64,000 nucleotides of DNA. Source: Erigeron canadensis. Taxonomy: Eukaryota > Streptophyta > Magnoliopsida > Asterales > Asteraceae. Of the stretch, positions 23,006 to 33,478 are shown one piece after another (within the stretch, counting starts at the first letter, position 1; every line of letters starts with the position of its first letter). The notes under the pieces were generated by a model, which saw nothing but the letters and a program-made list of their open reading frames with translations, ran no database searches and had not been told where the DNA came from. The stretch is taken from positions 3,288,501-3,352,500 of the forward strand of contig NC_057761.1 of the NCBI RefSeq assembly GCF_010389155.1, written 5' to 3'. The translations under genes were made by a program, and so were the position numbers.

Positions 23006-24474
23006 GAGAAAATGTCACAAATGGTCCCTGTGGTTTGTTACATTCTCATTTTGCCCCCTGTGCTTTTTTTTCGTTGCAACTGGTCCCTGCCTTTTTCATT
23101 TTCGTTGCAAGAAGCCCCTGATACTAACTTCTGTTAAATTTAACCGTTTAAACCCCTCACGTGCAAACCACGTGAAGGTATAATCGTCTTTTTACCAGCC
23201 TTAGGGACTATTTGTAATAATAATCATTTTCTTTTAATTTAATATATATATATATATATAGTATCCATTTCATTATCAGTACTTATGCCCATCTATCTAT
23301 ATCTATACATATTTATTGTATTTCTATATCTCTTTTTCAATATACAGAATACCAAAATCAAGATCCTAAATCATTACCCAAACCACAAAAATTCCACAAA
23401 TCTTAACCCAAAGCACAAAAATTTCTCCAAAAATCACCATCCTTGTGTATCATATATGTGTATGTGTGTGTATTCATCATCATCCTTAAATATTCATACC
23501 TACTTCAAGAAAGAAAGAGAAAAATCAAACATTTCAAAAAGCTTTGTGATGTACAGATAGATCATATCCACCATTTGTAACATTTTTTCTTATATATATA
23601 TATATACCATTAATTCAAGATCCCTAAATCTAGTTACCTTTCTCCTCTCCATCTTTCTATTCTTTCTCTCATAGTAATCAAACCTAACAAAATCCAACAA
23701 ATAATCAAACCCACAAAAATCCAACATTCTAACCAAATATTCAGTTAATGAAACCTTATTCTTTCAGATATCATTTTTGCTTAAAGATGACAGTGATGGG
23801 TTGGGCTTATTCGAAATGCACATGGATGTTTGCATATTACACTCTACTAAATCACGGTTAGACACCAAGGAAAAACTCAAAAAAGTTAAGAAAATGTGTG
23901 TCACGGCTCATTCCCAAGAAACAAAAAAAATTGACTTTTCTCTTTGGTTGTTGATTGGCCCATTTATATATTTCAATTAGTAAAGGTGTTGGGCTTTTTT
24001 CTTTTGTGTTGTTGCTTGAGTGTGTTCTCATTCAACACAACAATAATATACAAATAAAAATAAAGGTTGGCATGTGTGTATCCCCTACTTCTCAGCTGCT
24101 AGCCAAAACAACATTAACAAACCAAATTTGTGTTGTATTGTAGATGAAGATGAATTTTTAAGGTTACTATTTGTGAAATTAGGAGTGAATTGAATATAAT
24201 AATCAAAAGACCCAGTTAAAAATCATGTTTTACCGGAATTTGGTGGTGGTGGTGGTGGCCGGAAAAAAGGAGGAAGAAGAAAGAAGAAGGAAGGGTTTTT
24301 TTTATGTAAATGGACGATTATACCCTCACTAACGGTCTTAAACTAACAGAAGTTAATGTCAGGGGCTTCTGGCAACGAAAACAAAAAAGGCAGGGACTAG
24401 TTGTAACGAAAAAAAAGCATATGGGACAAAATGAGAATGTAACAAACCACAGGGACCATTCGTGACATTTTCTC
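23006..24474. mobile_element. Non-autonomous Mutator-type element with long TIRs and 9-bp TSD
   Basis: The left end GAGAAAATGTCACAAATGGT (23006) and the inverted right end (ending ...ATTCGTGACATTTTCTC at 24474) form TIRs of about 170 bp that stay recognisable up to GGTATAATCGTC on both sides. The element is flanked by an exact 9-bp duplication, CTAGTTTTT (22997-23005 and 24475-24483), diagnostic of Mutator superfamily insertion. The 1.1 kb interior has no transposase. It contains UTR-like pyrimidine-rich DNA and short ORFs (for example 23285-23560) that I do not recognise. A Pack-MULE carrying host gene sequence is possible but untested. Confidence 0.92.
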
Positions 24475-24483
24475 CTAGTTTTT

Positions 24484-24756
24484 ATATATATATCAATTGT
24501 GTTTGGCCCTCCCTGTATTAAAGTGTACGCTCCGCCACTGGTTCATCTTCTTCATTTCCGGCGGCCGCAGGTAAAGTTTTTTTTTTCTTTTTTTTTTCTC
24601 ACCAATCACCACACACACTATATACATAACTATATGATATGAAGTATATCATATTAAATAAAAACTATCGAGATCATAGATCCAGTTAGAATGCTCTTAT
24701 CGTCCTGGGCCACCATATATACAATATATATTGATATAACAAGTTGCATACTTGCA
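24484..24756 (+). promoter_or_regulatory. Probable 5' UTR exon and leader intron of the DiT-like gene
   Basis: CGGCGGCCGCAG|GTAAAG at 24561-24576 is a good donor. CATACTTGCAG|GAGG (24747-24760) is a good acceptor right before the first usable ATG at 24765. A leader intron 24571-24756 is therefore likely. The Mutator element ends fewer than 100 bases upstream of the donor, so the original promoter is displaced or lost. CTCCGCCACTG at 24530-24540 looks like a hAT terminal sequence. Confidence 0.5.
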
Positions 24757-26607
24757 GGAGGTTCATGAATTATCCAATGTCTGTTTCATTAGAAATGCCA
24801 AATAATCCACCGTCTGGAACGACTAACAATGCTAGCCGCGTCACTTCTATCCTCAGTCACTCTATGAAATTCCTAAGAGGTGCAAAGTCAATCTCACTCG
24901 CAATCTCGGTCGCTGTTGAACTCATTGTCTATCTCGTCATCCCTAAACCCACAGAGGTCTCGAAACAAGCTAGGCGAATTGCTTGCAATCTTCCTGACCA
25001 CCATTGCTGGACTCATGCTACAGCCTTTACCTGTCGGTGCATGGTCCGTCGTTTGTTTAACCGTCTCATTGGTAACAAGAACACAAACGTTTAAAGACGC
25101 GTTTGTGGCTTTTACCAACGAAGCGATATGGTTGATCGTGATATCGTTCTTCTTAGAGGGTTTGTGAAAACAGGTCTTGGTGATCGCATGGCGATGTACT
25201 TTGTTAGATGGTTAGGGAAAAGTAGTTTGGGTTTAGCATATGGATTGGCAATCGGTGAAGCCATAATTTCACTAGTGATGCCAAGCGCGACCGCGAGAGC
25301 TGGTGGAATATTCTTGCCAATTATTCTTTCATTAGCAATTGCTGGGGAGTCTAGTCCTAAAGACGGTTCTGCTCGTAAAATTGGTGCGTTTCTCATACAG
25401 TCTCAATTACAGGTACCTTATATATAGAGAGATTGTAGTTATATGTTTTTAATTAGTTCTTATAAGCATGTACTCAATTGAATAAAATTATATATAGCTA
25501 GCATGGTGATTGGTAATTGTTTGTTTGCTTGTTTGATATATTTGGATATATAGTCCTCTAGTGGCTCGAATGCTCTTTTCTTGACAGGTGATCCACAAAA
25601 CATGTTGTGTATGAAATTGGCTGAAAGTTTAGGGGTGAAAGTCAAAAGTCTTTGGGTCGCATGGTTCAAAGCTTCATGTTTTCCGGCTCTGGCTTCTCTT
25701 ATGCTTACTCCATACATCATATACAAGATATTTCCACCCGAAATAAAGCAAAACCCGGATGCTTCTAGCATGGCTAAACAGAAATTAGAGCAAATGGGTC
25801 ATGTCAAAAGAAAGGAGTGGATCATGATGGCAACCATGCTCGTCGTTGTGACATTATGGATCTTTGGGTAAGCTTAATTAATTGGATGATCAACTTAAAT
25901 CTAGTTAACATGTATGTAGTTGAGGTTTTTATGTTTTTACATGCAGGGAACGGCTACACATTTCAAGTATCAATGTGGCGCTAATGGGTTTATCAGTCTT
26001 ATTGATGTTGGATGTGTTGAGTTGGGACGATTGCTTAAGCGAAAAATCAGCATGGGATATATTGGCTTGGTTTGCGGTGCTCCTAGGCATGGCAAATCAG
26101 CTAAGTGCCCTAGGCATCGTACCGTGGTTTTCTAATTGTGTAGCAAGTTTTCTCAAATCTTTATCAGTTGGATGGCATGTTGAGCTTATTATTCTTCAGT
26201 GTTTTTATTTCTTCATTCACTATTTGTTTGCAGGTCAGACTACTCATATCGGTGCTTTATACCCGGCTTTCCTGTCAATGCACCTAAAGGCTAAGGTTCC
26301 TGAAAGTCTTTCTGCCTTGCTTTTGGCATACAACACGAATCTTTTTGGCTCACTTACACATTATAGTAGTGGCCCGGCTGCAATATATTATGGAGGTATT
26401 TTATCCTCTTATACGTTGGTTTTTTTTTTTTTTAATCATATATGGCACTGGGTTGAATATAATTAAACGATGGTGTGTTGTTATTTTGCAGCTGGTTATG
26501 TAAAACTTCAACATTTCTTTAAGCTTGGGATCTTGATGGGTATCATTAACATAACAATATGGGGCCTAATTGGAGCTCTATGGTGGAAGATTTTGGGACT
26601 ATATTGA
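24757..26607 (+). pseudogene. Chloroplast dicarboxylate (2-oxoglutarate/malate) transporter-like gene, frameshifted
   Basis: Family: plastid inner-envelope DiT translocators (SLC13/DASS type) exchanging malate for 2-oxoglutarate or glutamate in ammonia assimilation. Exons: 24757-25412, 25554-25867, 25947-26395, 26492-26607, all with GT/AG introns. Exons 2-4 join in frame and end W-W-K-I-L-G-L-Y-stop, the family C-terminus. Motifs include L-L-A-I-F-L-T-T-I-A-G, G-A-W, F-V-K-T-G-L-G-D-R, W-D-D-C-L-S-E-K-S-A-W-D, F-F-I-H-Y-L-F-A-G-Q-T and A-Y-N-T-N-L-F-G-S-L-T-H-Y-S-S-G. Exon 1 holds two compensating lesions: about +1 near 24972 and a 4-base loss near 25158. The second copy at 31.8 kb still has the four bases. 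The 62 or so residues between them are well conserved but out of frame. The N-terminus from 24765 is short and lacks the long Ser/Thr/Arg-rich transit peptide of the family. Likely a recent pseudogene; functional only if the lesions are assembly errors. Confidence 0.85.
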
Positions 26608-27394
26608 TATTCTTTAAGGCAGTGAGACAGATGCAATTCAGTTGTGCTATTGTGAATTTTACAATTGCATATTAAAAGAGTTATGCCCAGGTAAGTTTTT
26701 CCTTGTTTTAAATTAGCATGTGAAGTATGGGTTTATTTAAAAGATACCTATCAGAAGGTAGACGGTAAACGCTGCATGTATAATAGTTGTTGATCCGATT
26801 TTATTAGAATGAATCTTGAATGTGTTGTCAAATGAATAGTCAATGGGTTGTCACAAGCTTCTATTTGTTTTAAAAAGTTAGATAGATGGGAATATGTATG
26901 CTGTTCAGAGGAGTGGTTCCATATTGCACCTAACCATTCTCATTTTTGTCCTGGCTCCTGGTTCGAGAATTTTCTTTATGTAAGTCCTTTTTCTGTACTG
27001 CCATACACGACCTTAAAACCGGGCCAGGTGAAATTTACCCTTCTGTATTAACAGTCAAGTGGGTTGCAAACAACTTGCCGATTTTAAAAATGTGCATGGG
27101 TGGTTCACCCTCAAGCCAACAAGAAGCTAGCCATTAGAGAAAATTCATCCATAAAAAAGAATTGTTATCATATATATAACTGAGTGCAAACCCCATCATT
27201 TCTAATGGGCTGCTGTACATGTTTTGTCGCTGTCTGCTTGTCATTTGGCAAAGGGGTCAGTTATAATACATGGGATTTACTTTGTCATGTTGCTTGTCAT
27301 AGGGTCAATTAGAGAGGTCTTCAGTGTCGTAGTAATGTATAGAGTACCTGCCTATGCACCCGAGGTGATCCATTGTAGCTATTTGATCATTCTT
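26608..27394. other. 3' flank of the DiT-like gene
   Basis: 26608-26770 is the probable 3' UTR; its copy is recognisable at 32340-32456. The rest to 27394 shows no supported gene. The small open frames at 26848-27137 have no recognisable motifs. Confidence 0.5.
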
Positions 27395-27432
27395 TTATTT
27401 CTTTTTTTTTTATTTTTTTATTTTTTTTTTGA
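27395..27432 (-). other. Poly(A) tail of a retroposed transcript
   Basis: On the minus strand about 38 bases that are nearly all A, broken by a few T and G, lie immediately after the 3' UTR of the remorin pseudogene. An encoded poly(A) tail marks reverse transcription of an mRNA. Confidence 0.75.
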
Positions 27433-28510
27433 CATAATACAATTTCATTTATATGACTGCTACAAAAGGATAAATTTGAATAATGTTTAATCTGGAAACA
27501 AATTATATGAGGCATCCAGAGATGATTACAAAGATTTAACACAAGCAAACAAAAATTGCCTATTGTTTTGAGAAGAGCTAGCTTGTCAAAATGCATGGCA
27601 TGCAAAGCAGCCACTTTAAGGAACCTATTTGCGGTGTCCTGATGAGTGAGATGGATTTGCGTGAAGAAGATCTAGATAACTGATGCTGGGACTGGATAGA
27701 TAAAACGACCCTCTCATTTCTTGAGCCTTCTTCTGAGCTGATCGTAGTTTGCTCATGATCTTATCCATTGACGATGATCTCTTCTTTTCCAGTTTCATCT
27801 CAAGCTTCCGTATAGATGCTTCTGCTTTAGCTTTCTGCAGGTTCTCCCAAGCAGTAATTTTTGCTTCTTCTCGTTTAACCTTTGAGAGGCTTTTGGTCAT
27901 CTCCGAAACTTCCCAATCTGCAGATCGAACCTCGAGGGCTTTTCTTTTCCAATCATCTACCATTTCTGAGCCAGACCGTCTACCTGGAATCCGAGTTCTA
28001 CCTTTTATAGACCACCTTGACGGGACGATAATTCGGCGTCACTGGACTTGGAAACATCCCAGCTCTCCTACTCAAAACACCACTTTTCATAAAAAGCCAT
28101 GGAGAAGAACTAGTCACATTCCTCACTAACGATGTTGGCCTTCTTCTGTCAGACTTCCTTAAAAGTATCTCAGATCTCGTCTTCCGGCTTTTGCATTCTT
28201 TAATAGCTTGTGAGAAAGAGCTTCTAGCTGAATCTATGGTTTGATTATTCTCACCATCAGTTTCTTGTGGTTTTTCAACTTTCTTAGTTCTAAGAATTGT
28301 GGAATTATTATTAATATTAGTAGTAGTGTCTGGATCTGGATTTGGAATGAAGCTACGTCCAGACAAATGCAAAGACATACCGGAGAATCGAGATCAAGTG
28401 CATCGGAAGCGGAAGAACATCAGTCAACGGAAGCTGATTGAAGCAGAAGCAGAAGAAGAAAATAAGCTGAAATTTGAGATAATTACGGAGTCAGGGGAAG
28501 CATCTCGATG
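27433..28510 (-). pseudogene. Processed pseudogene of a remorin
   Basis: Remorins are plant plasma-membrane nanodomain scaffold proteins anchored by their C-terminus. The minus strand from ATG 28378 gives a disordered, Ser/Arg/Asn-rich N-terminal region (S-R-R-A-G-M-F-P-S-P-V-T-P-N-Y). After a frameshift near 28008 comes the Remorin_C domain (27963-27730: K-R-E-E-A-K-I-T-A-W-E-N-L-Q-K-A-K-A-E-A, K-L-E-M-K-L-E-K-K-R-S-S-S-M-D-K-I-M). Two more frameshifts follow, near 27700 and 27610. The membrane-anchor ending S-G-C-F-A-C-H-A-F-stop is still readable at 27586-27617. The whole coding region is intronless, although family members normally have introns in this domain (family knowledge). A 3' UTR (27433-27585) and poly(A) tract follow. 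This is a retrocopy broken by at least three frameshifts. It lies in the interval between the two DiT-like copies. Confidence 0.88.
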
Positions 28511-28679
28511 ATGATGATGGCTGCTAATGTTGCTGGGTGGGGGTCTTAATGATGTTGATGACTGTGTGATGTTGGCGTGATTTTTAAATGTGGTGTTTTG
28601 CATTGTGGTGTGATTAAGTGATACTCGTATGATGGGAAGGGATCAAAGCGGTGGTGAGTTAACGGAGAGAATGGCGGGC

Positions 28680-29060
28680 ATCTTGGAGGATCCAGGACTT
28701 TCTAAGGTGGGGGCATAGATACTTACCTTAAGCGCAATTCTGCAACAAAAACACAACCATGATTCTGCACATAAAAACACCCACTTGTACAGCACAACAT
28801 CCACAATTCTACAATAATTAACTGATTAACAGCAACAAAAAACAGCAATCTGCAGCAAAAACAGCGATTACAGGAATTCTGCAGCAAATAGAGCAACAAA
28901 AACAGCATTTAAAGCAACTAAACAACAACATCAGCAACAAAAAACCAATTGTGCACCATAAAACAGCAAAAAAACAGCAACTAAACAGCAAAATTAGAAA
29001 CAAAAACAGGAATTTTGCATCAAATAACAGCAACAAAACAGAATGTAAGCAGTAAAAAAA
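28680..29060. repeat. CAACA/GCAGCAA low-complexity tract
   Basis: Purine-rich, AAC/CAG-like words (AACAGCAAC, CTGCAGCAA, AAACAGC) fill 28735-29045. The block begins after GGATCCAGGACTTTCTAAGG, a string often seen at hAT-type element ends. The open frames antisense to it are Leu/Phe/Cys-rich by composition only. Confidence 0.6.
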
Positions 29061-29470
29061 GGCGAAAAAACATTGTTTCTTTCATTAAACCATGATAAAA
29101 CAAGTTACAATCTACAACTTTCCTTTACGAGTAGTTAAGTACCCAGTTTGCTAAAGAGAACCATGACATTTTCATTTTTAAACAAGCACTCAAAAACTCA
29201 TTGCCAATTCAACTGCGCAAATCCAATTTCACAAGCTTCTTATTCTCTGTCACGTTACTGTGTCTGATGTACTTGATCATCATTATAACTTGGAGGGAAA
29301 CAAAATACTTCTCTATGCGCGTGTCTGAATTGCAAGGCTAGAATGCGATTATAGAATGTGGGCTTAAGAGGTAGGGGACTTTATTAAAATTTCGGTTGGG
29401 GCCTAACAAATTAAAAAATTCACTTGGGGTATTATTTTTTTTTGAGAGTGGGATTATAGAATGTGGGAAA
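29061..29470. other. No supported gene
   Basis: Composition rises in GC at 29150-29340 but no frame is open for a useful length and no domain is recognised. It could be the 3' end of an unidentified minus-strand transcript. Confidence 0.4.
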
Positions 29471-29791
29471 CATAATGTTTGCTGTACTACAATTAAAAAA
29501 TTGCTATTAATACGGTGCTTTAAAACTTAGTTCAGCAATTCATATCATTGAAGCTTTAAACCTAACCCGCCCATTTTGCCACCAAAGTTAATACTGTAAC
29601 TTATTTATCGAGTAGTAGGATATTTCACTTTTGCAAGAGTGTATCCCTTAAGACCATTAGAAATAACAGGTCTTCTTATATCATTCTATCTGCAACTCGT
29701 ATCAAGCGTTTTTCTTTTTTGTGTGTTGAATATTAATATACCATGTAATGAACAACCCGGCAATAATAATTGTAGTACAGCAAACATTATG
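29471..29791. repeat. Perfect 25-bp inverted repeats enclosing 271 bp
   Basis: The arm 29471-29495 (starts CATAATGTTTGC, ends CTACAATTA) is the exact reverse complement of 29767-29791. No further pairing was found inside and no clear flanking duplication. A small TIR element or hairpin-forming locus is possible. Confidence 0.7.
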
Positions 29792-31752
29792 GCACATAAA
29801 TCTAGTTTTGATTATGTACTTGTGTGTGATCATCAATCCCAACACTTCGAGAGTAATAAGTACGAAGCATCTATTAGGAAAACAAATCTGGTAATAAAGA
29901 GTCTGGCTGTTTTAGCGGTTAGATACCCCTGCATCATGGGGATCATTATGTCATTCCAAGTTAGCTAAACAGTTGCAGTAATATAAACAAGAAAAAGAAT
30001 GATAATACCTTGATGGTGTTATCATCCCCACAAGTTATTTCACAGAGGTTATTTGGGTAAAAACATGCAAGCTCAGCCAAAGTCAGCAAATGGAACTTCA
30101 TATACCTCAAATTAATGATGCCTTTAAATCTGCAATGTTGTTTAGTGTTGGCTAATTATTTGAACTTCATATATTCTTATTCCGGCTAACCAAAACGTTT
30201 TGTTACTACAATTTGCAATCTCATTAACGTTGGCTTTAATATTTTAACTTTCTAAAGCATTAATGTGCAATCTTTAAAACTGGACTTTCTAGCAATGTGC
30301 CACTAGGGGTGTTGACGGGTAGGTTGGATAGGTTTCGGGGTTATTATATGAGAACACAGTTAAAAGAGCTGTATGACAGATCCTAAATCCCTGTCCCCTA
30401 GATGCAAGTATAAAAGCCCGGCCACCAAATGTTACAATTGGTTAACATAAACCAATACCAAAGATTTTACTACTGCCCAAAAACAACACTAAAACTTTGT
30501 ACCAGATGAAGTGTTGAACAAACTGCCTAACCCTTTACTGCCAAATATGATGTCAAAAAATTGGGGATGATGAACTTGCTGATCAAGAACAACTTGAAAA
30601 TTCCCGCACACAAAAAGTACAGGTTAACTTGAACGACTTCAGCAACTTGATTTTAGTAATCATTTTTTAAGCGTTTATACTTAAAATGTATTTATATTAC
30701 AAATTTTAGCTATTTTTACTATCAAGATAAGAGGGCCGACAATGTTGCATAGCTTACAAGTGTGAAATATCAACGAATGATGTAGTCGATGTAGATGGTG
30801 AGAAAAAACACATTTGAAGATGCTGTGTAAAAGCTTATTTAAAAGCTACCTCCTGGAATAGCTCGAGAGATTTTTACGCGAATATACAAGGTATGCTTTC
30901 CATACTTATTTAGAAGCTCATTATCGTTGAAAACCATGAAGGGTCTAATATTGAATTAGATTTTAGTTGGAAACATGTAAAGTTGACAATGGCTTACATA
31001 AAAGGTTGCAATTGATGCGTATGTTTCGCATGTATTCTACTATTTGAGCATAAATATTGATCTATAAAGTTATTGATCTATGCGTATGTTTTGCTTTGTG
31101 GTTCAAGTTTTGTTTTTGGGAATTTTAGATGGCTGTAGAAATTTGCGTTTCTATCTTTTGATTCCATGTGTAAGTCTTGGTCCAAATACATTAATTTTTG
31201 TGTCTCAAACTTCTGCATTATTATTTCAAAGGATTTGTCCCTGATGGTTCTTTTGTTACGAGTATTTCAATAATGCAACTCTTATATGCTTAAATGTGTA
31301 GAAAGTCTTGCAAAGCATTCACATATATAGCATGTATGTATGTAGGTAAAACATGAGATATGAATGATGAGAAGTTTGGTAAATCACTTATTGCACGTGC
31401 TTGTAGCCTTGTAGGTAGGTGAGACATTGTTCTTGTATGTGATTTGAAACTTGAAAGTAGAAGATGAGTGCACACTATAAAAGCTTACATCTTATTAAGT
31501 AAACACATACTACCTACTAGCTACATATATATAGTCACTTTAATTTGGTTAATTTGTATAGGTGTCTACCTTCAATACTACCTCTGTGCTCGATCCTCTT
31601 AATATTACCCCTATTGAGTTTCCTACACTTCTGTTACCTCGGTGTTTTAGTGTCATTTCTCCCACAAGAGAGTTCTGCTCTTCCCGTATCGCTTTGAGCC
31701 TGAACTGTGCTACCCCGGGTGGAGTTTCTATTCGAAGGTTTTTTTCCAGAAC
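29792..31752. other. Gene-less AT-rich interval
   Basis: No domain, splice-consistent ORF or terminal-repeat element could be recognised. Open frames at 31549-31827 (minus) and 31562-31765 (plus) overlap the left edge of the transporter fragment and show no family motif. Confidence 0.45.
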
Positions 31753-32456
31753 CACGCACTTGTAGCTTTTACCAACGAAGTGATATTGTTTGATTATTAT
31801 ATCACTCTTCTTCGGTAGAGGGTTCATGAAGATATATAGGTCTCGGTGATTCTCATGACGATGAACTTTGTTAGATGGTTAGGCAAAAGTACTTTGGGTT
31901 TAGCATATAGATTGGCAATTGACGAAGCCATATATAGTTTCACTAGTGATGCTAAGTGCCATTATCTGCTGGAATATATATTCCTGCCAGTTATTCTTTC
32001 ACTAGCAATTGTTGGCGAGTCTTTAGAAACGTTTTTGCTTTAAAATTAGGCAAAGGTTCCTGGAAATCTTTTTGCCTTGCTTTTGGCATGTAACAAGAAT
32101 CTTTTTGGTGCACTTACACATACTAGTACGTAGTGGTGAGGCTGCAATATATTATGGAGGTATTCTATCTTTATATATTTGACCATATATGGCACTGGGT
32201 TGGTTATGCATGATTAAATGATAGTGTGTGATTATAATGTTTAGCTGGCTATGTTATTATTTGTATATATAGCTGGTTTTAATTATATGTAAGACTTCAA
32301 ACATGTCTTTAAGCACTTATAACAAGTTGTGGGATTGATCCAATTCAGTTGTACTATCCCGAATTTAGAAGCTCAATATTAAAGGAGTAGTTATATATCT
32401 CTATTTTTCTTTTTTTTTCAAAAGTAGCATGTTAGGTATGAGTTCATTTAAAAGAG
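31753..32456 (+). pseudogene. Second, heavily decayed copy of the DiT-like transporter gene
   Basis: Same orientation as the copy at 24.8-26.8 kb. 31753-32035 matches exon 1 from A-F-T-N-E to the end of the L-A-I-V-G-E-S block (F-V-R-W-L-G-K-S-T-L-G-L-A-Y is readable in frame). At about 32050 the sequence jumps to the end of exon 3 (A-K-V-P-x-x-L-F-A-L-L-L-A, N-L-F-G-A-L-T-H), having lost about 900 bp that includes intron 1, exon 2 and most of exon 3. The exon 3/intron 3 boundary (TATTATGGAG|GTATT) and remnants of exon 4 and the 3' UTR follow to about 32456. Stops and indels abound. It retains four bases at the S-F-F-x-R-G position that the better copy has lost. Confidence 0.85.
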
Positions 32457-32550
32457 GGTTATATTCATATGGATCTTTAAACAATGGTGGAAACCAAGGG
32501 ACTAATCTAAGTCCTTGGATCAACCATCATCAAAATCCAATCAAACATTA

Positions 32551-32756
32551 TTGGTTACTCCGGTGAATTACTCCGGCGACTGTGCAATCATATTTGATTG
32601 GTCAAGCCAATCAAGCTTGATTGGTTACTCCGACGGATTACTCTGGCGACTGTGCAATCATATTTGATTGGCCAAGCCAATCAAGCTTGATTGGTTACTC
32701 CGGCGACATTTTCTAATCATCTTTGATTGGTCAAGCCAAATCAAGCTTGATTGGTA
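32551..32756 (+). repeat. Three tandem 70-bp units
   Basis: Each unit starts TTGGTTACTC, at 32551, 32621 and 32691, and carries the imperfect dyad TTGATTGG-TCAAG-CCAATCAAG followed by CTTGATTGG. Units 1 and 2 are nearly identical; unit 3 is shortened. Confidence 0.85.
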
Positions 32757-33361
32757 TAGGTGTTGAACAATAACAATAATCATCTCCAATTGTATTAGAA
32801 ATTGAAATTGAGGGTTGTGTGGATGTGGCGGTGGCCGAAATTTTTAAGGAAGAAAAAGGGGAAGACTTTTGATTTGAAAACCCTAATCTCTTGTTTCTCA
32901 CCTTGGAGGTAATGATTTCCCTTACCCTAGCTTTAATTGTTATTAAAAAAATTAGGGTTCTTAACCTTATGAATTTGGGGGTTTTGTTACTAGAGATTTT
33001 TAAGCAAACCCTAATTGTATAGATTGAGAATTTATAGTTGCTTGGGAAAGGTATTTTGATTATGAAAAACCCCATAGTAAGAACCCCATGTTTGTGGTGT
33101 TTGGCTAGTAATTATGACATGAAGTTTTATTATGAGAATTTGGTTTTGGAAAAAGTTGTGAGTAGCCAAACACCAAGATGTTAGAATTGATGAATGCATG
33201 TAGATGTTTGTAAGGAAGTTGAGTCATGGAACTCATAGATGTTTATGTGTTGATTTATGTATAGGTGTTGAAGATTAATTTGTCTAGTTTGTTAGCCTTA
33301 TAGTACCTAATAGCCATTTGAGGTGAGTGTATATGCATATAATCATGTTCTTGTTAATAGA

Positions 33362-33478
33362 GGTCATAGGTGGGTAAATTCCTATGACCCATTTGTTTGT
33401 TAATGGCAAGAACTAGTAGGTGGTTCCTACTAGTCGAATTGTTTGTAAGAGCTAGTAGATGGGTAAATTCCTACTAGC
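33362..33478. repeat. Three consecutive hairpins
   Basis: GGTCATAGG...CCTATGACC (33362-33370/33381-33389), CTAGTAGG...CCTACTAG (33413-33420/33426-33433) and GCTAGTAG...CTACTAGC (33451-33458/33471-33478). The first and third share the loop TGGGTAAATT; the second has a 5-base loop. Confidence 0.75.

Noticed and set aside
24757..26607. An intact functional transporter gene
   Set aside because: Two frameshifts in exon 1, one confirmed as a 4-base deletion by the second copy, and no transit peptide.
28723..29036. Leu/Phe/Cys-rich frames on the minus strand that look like membrane proteins
   Set aside because: They are the antisense of AAC/CAG-type low-complexity DNA; no start context, homology or domain.
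31549..31827. A 92-codon minus-strand gene
   Set aside because: It overlaps the left edge of the transporter fragment, has no recognisable domain and no splice context.
32551..32756. CRISPR-like array
   Set aside because: Plant nuclear context, only three contiguous 70-bp units, no unique spacers.
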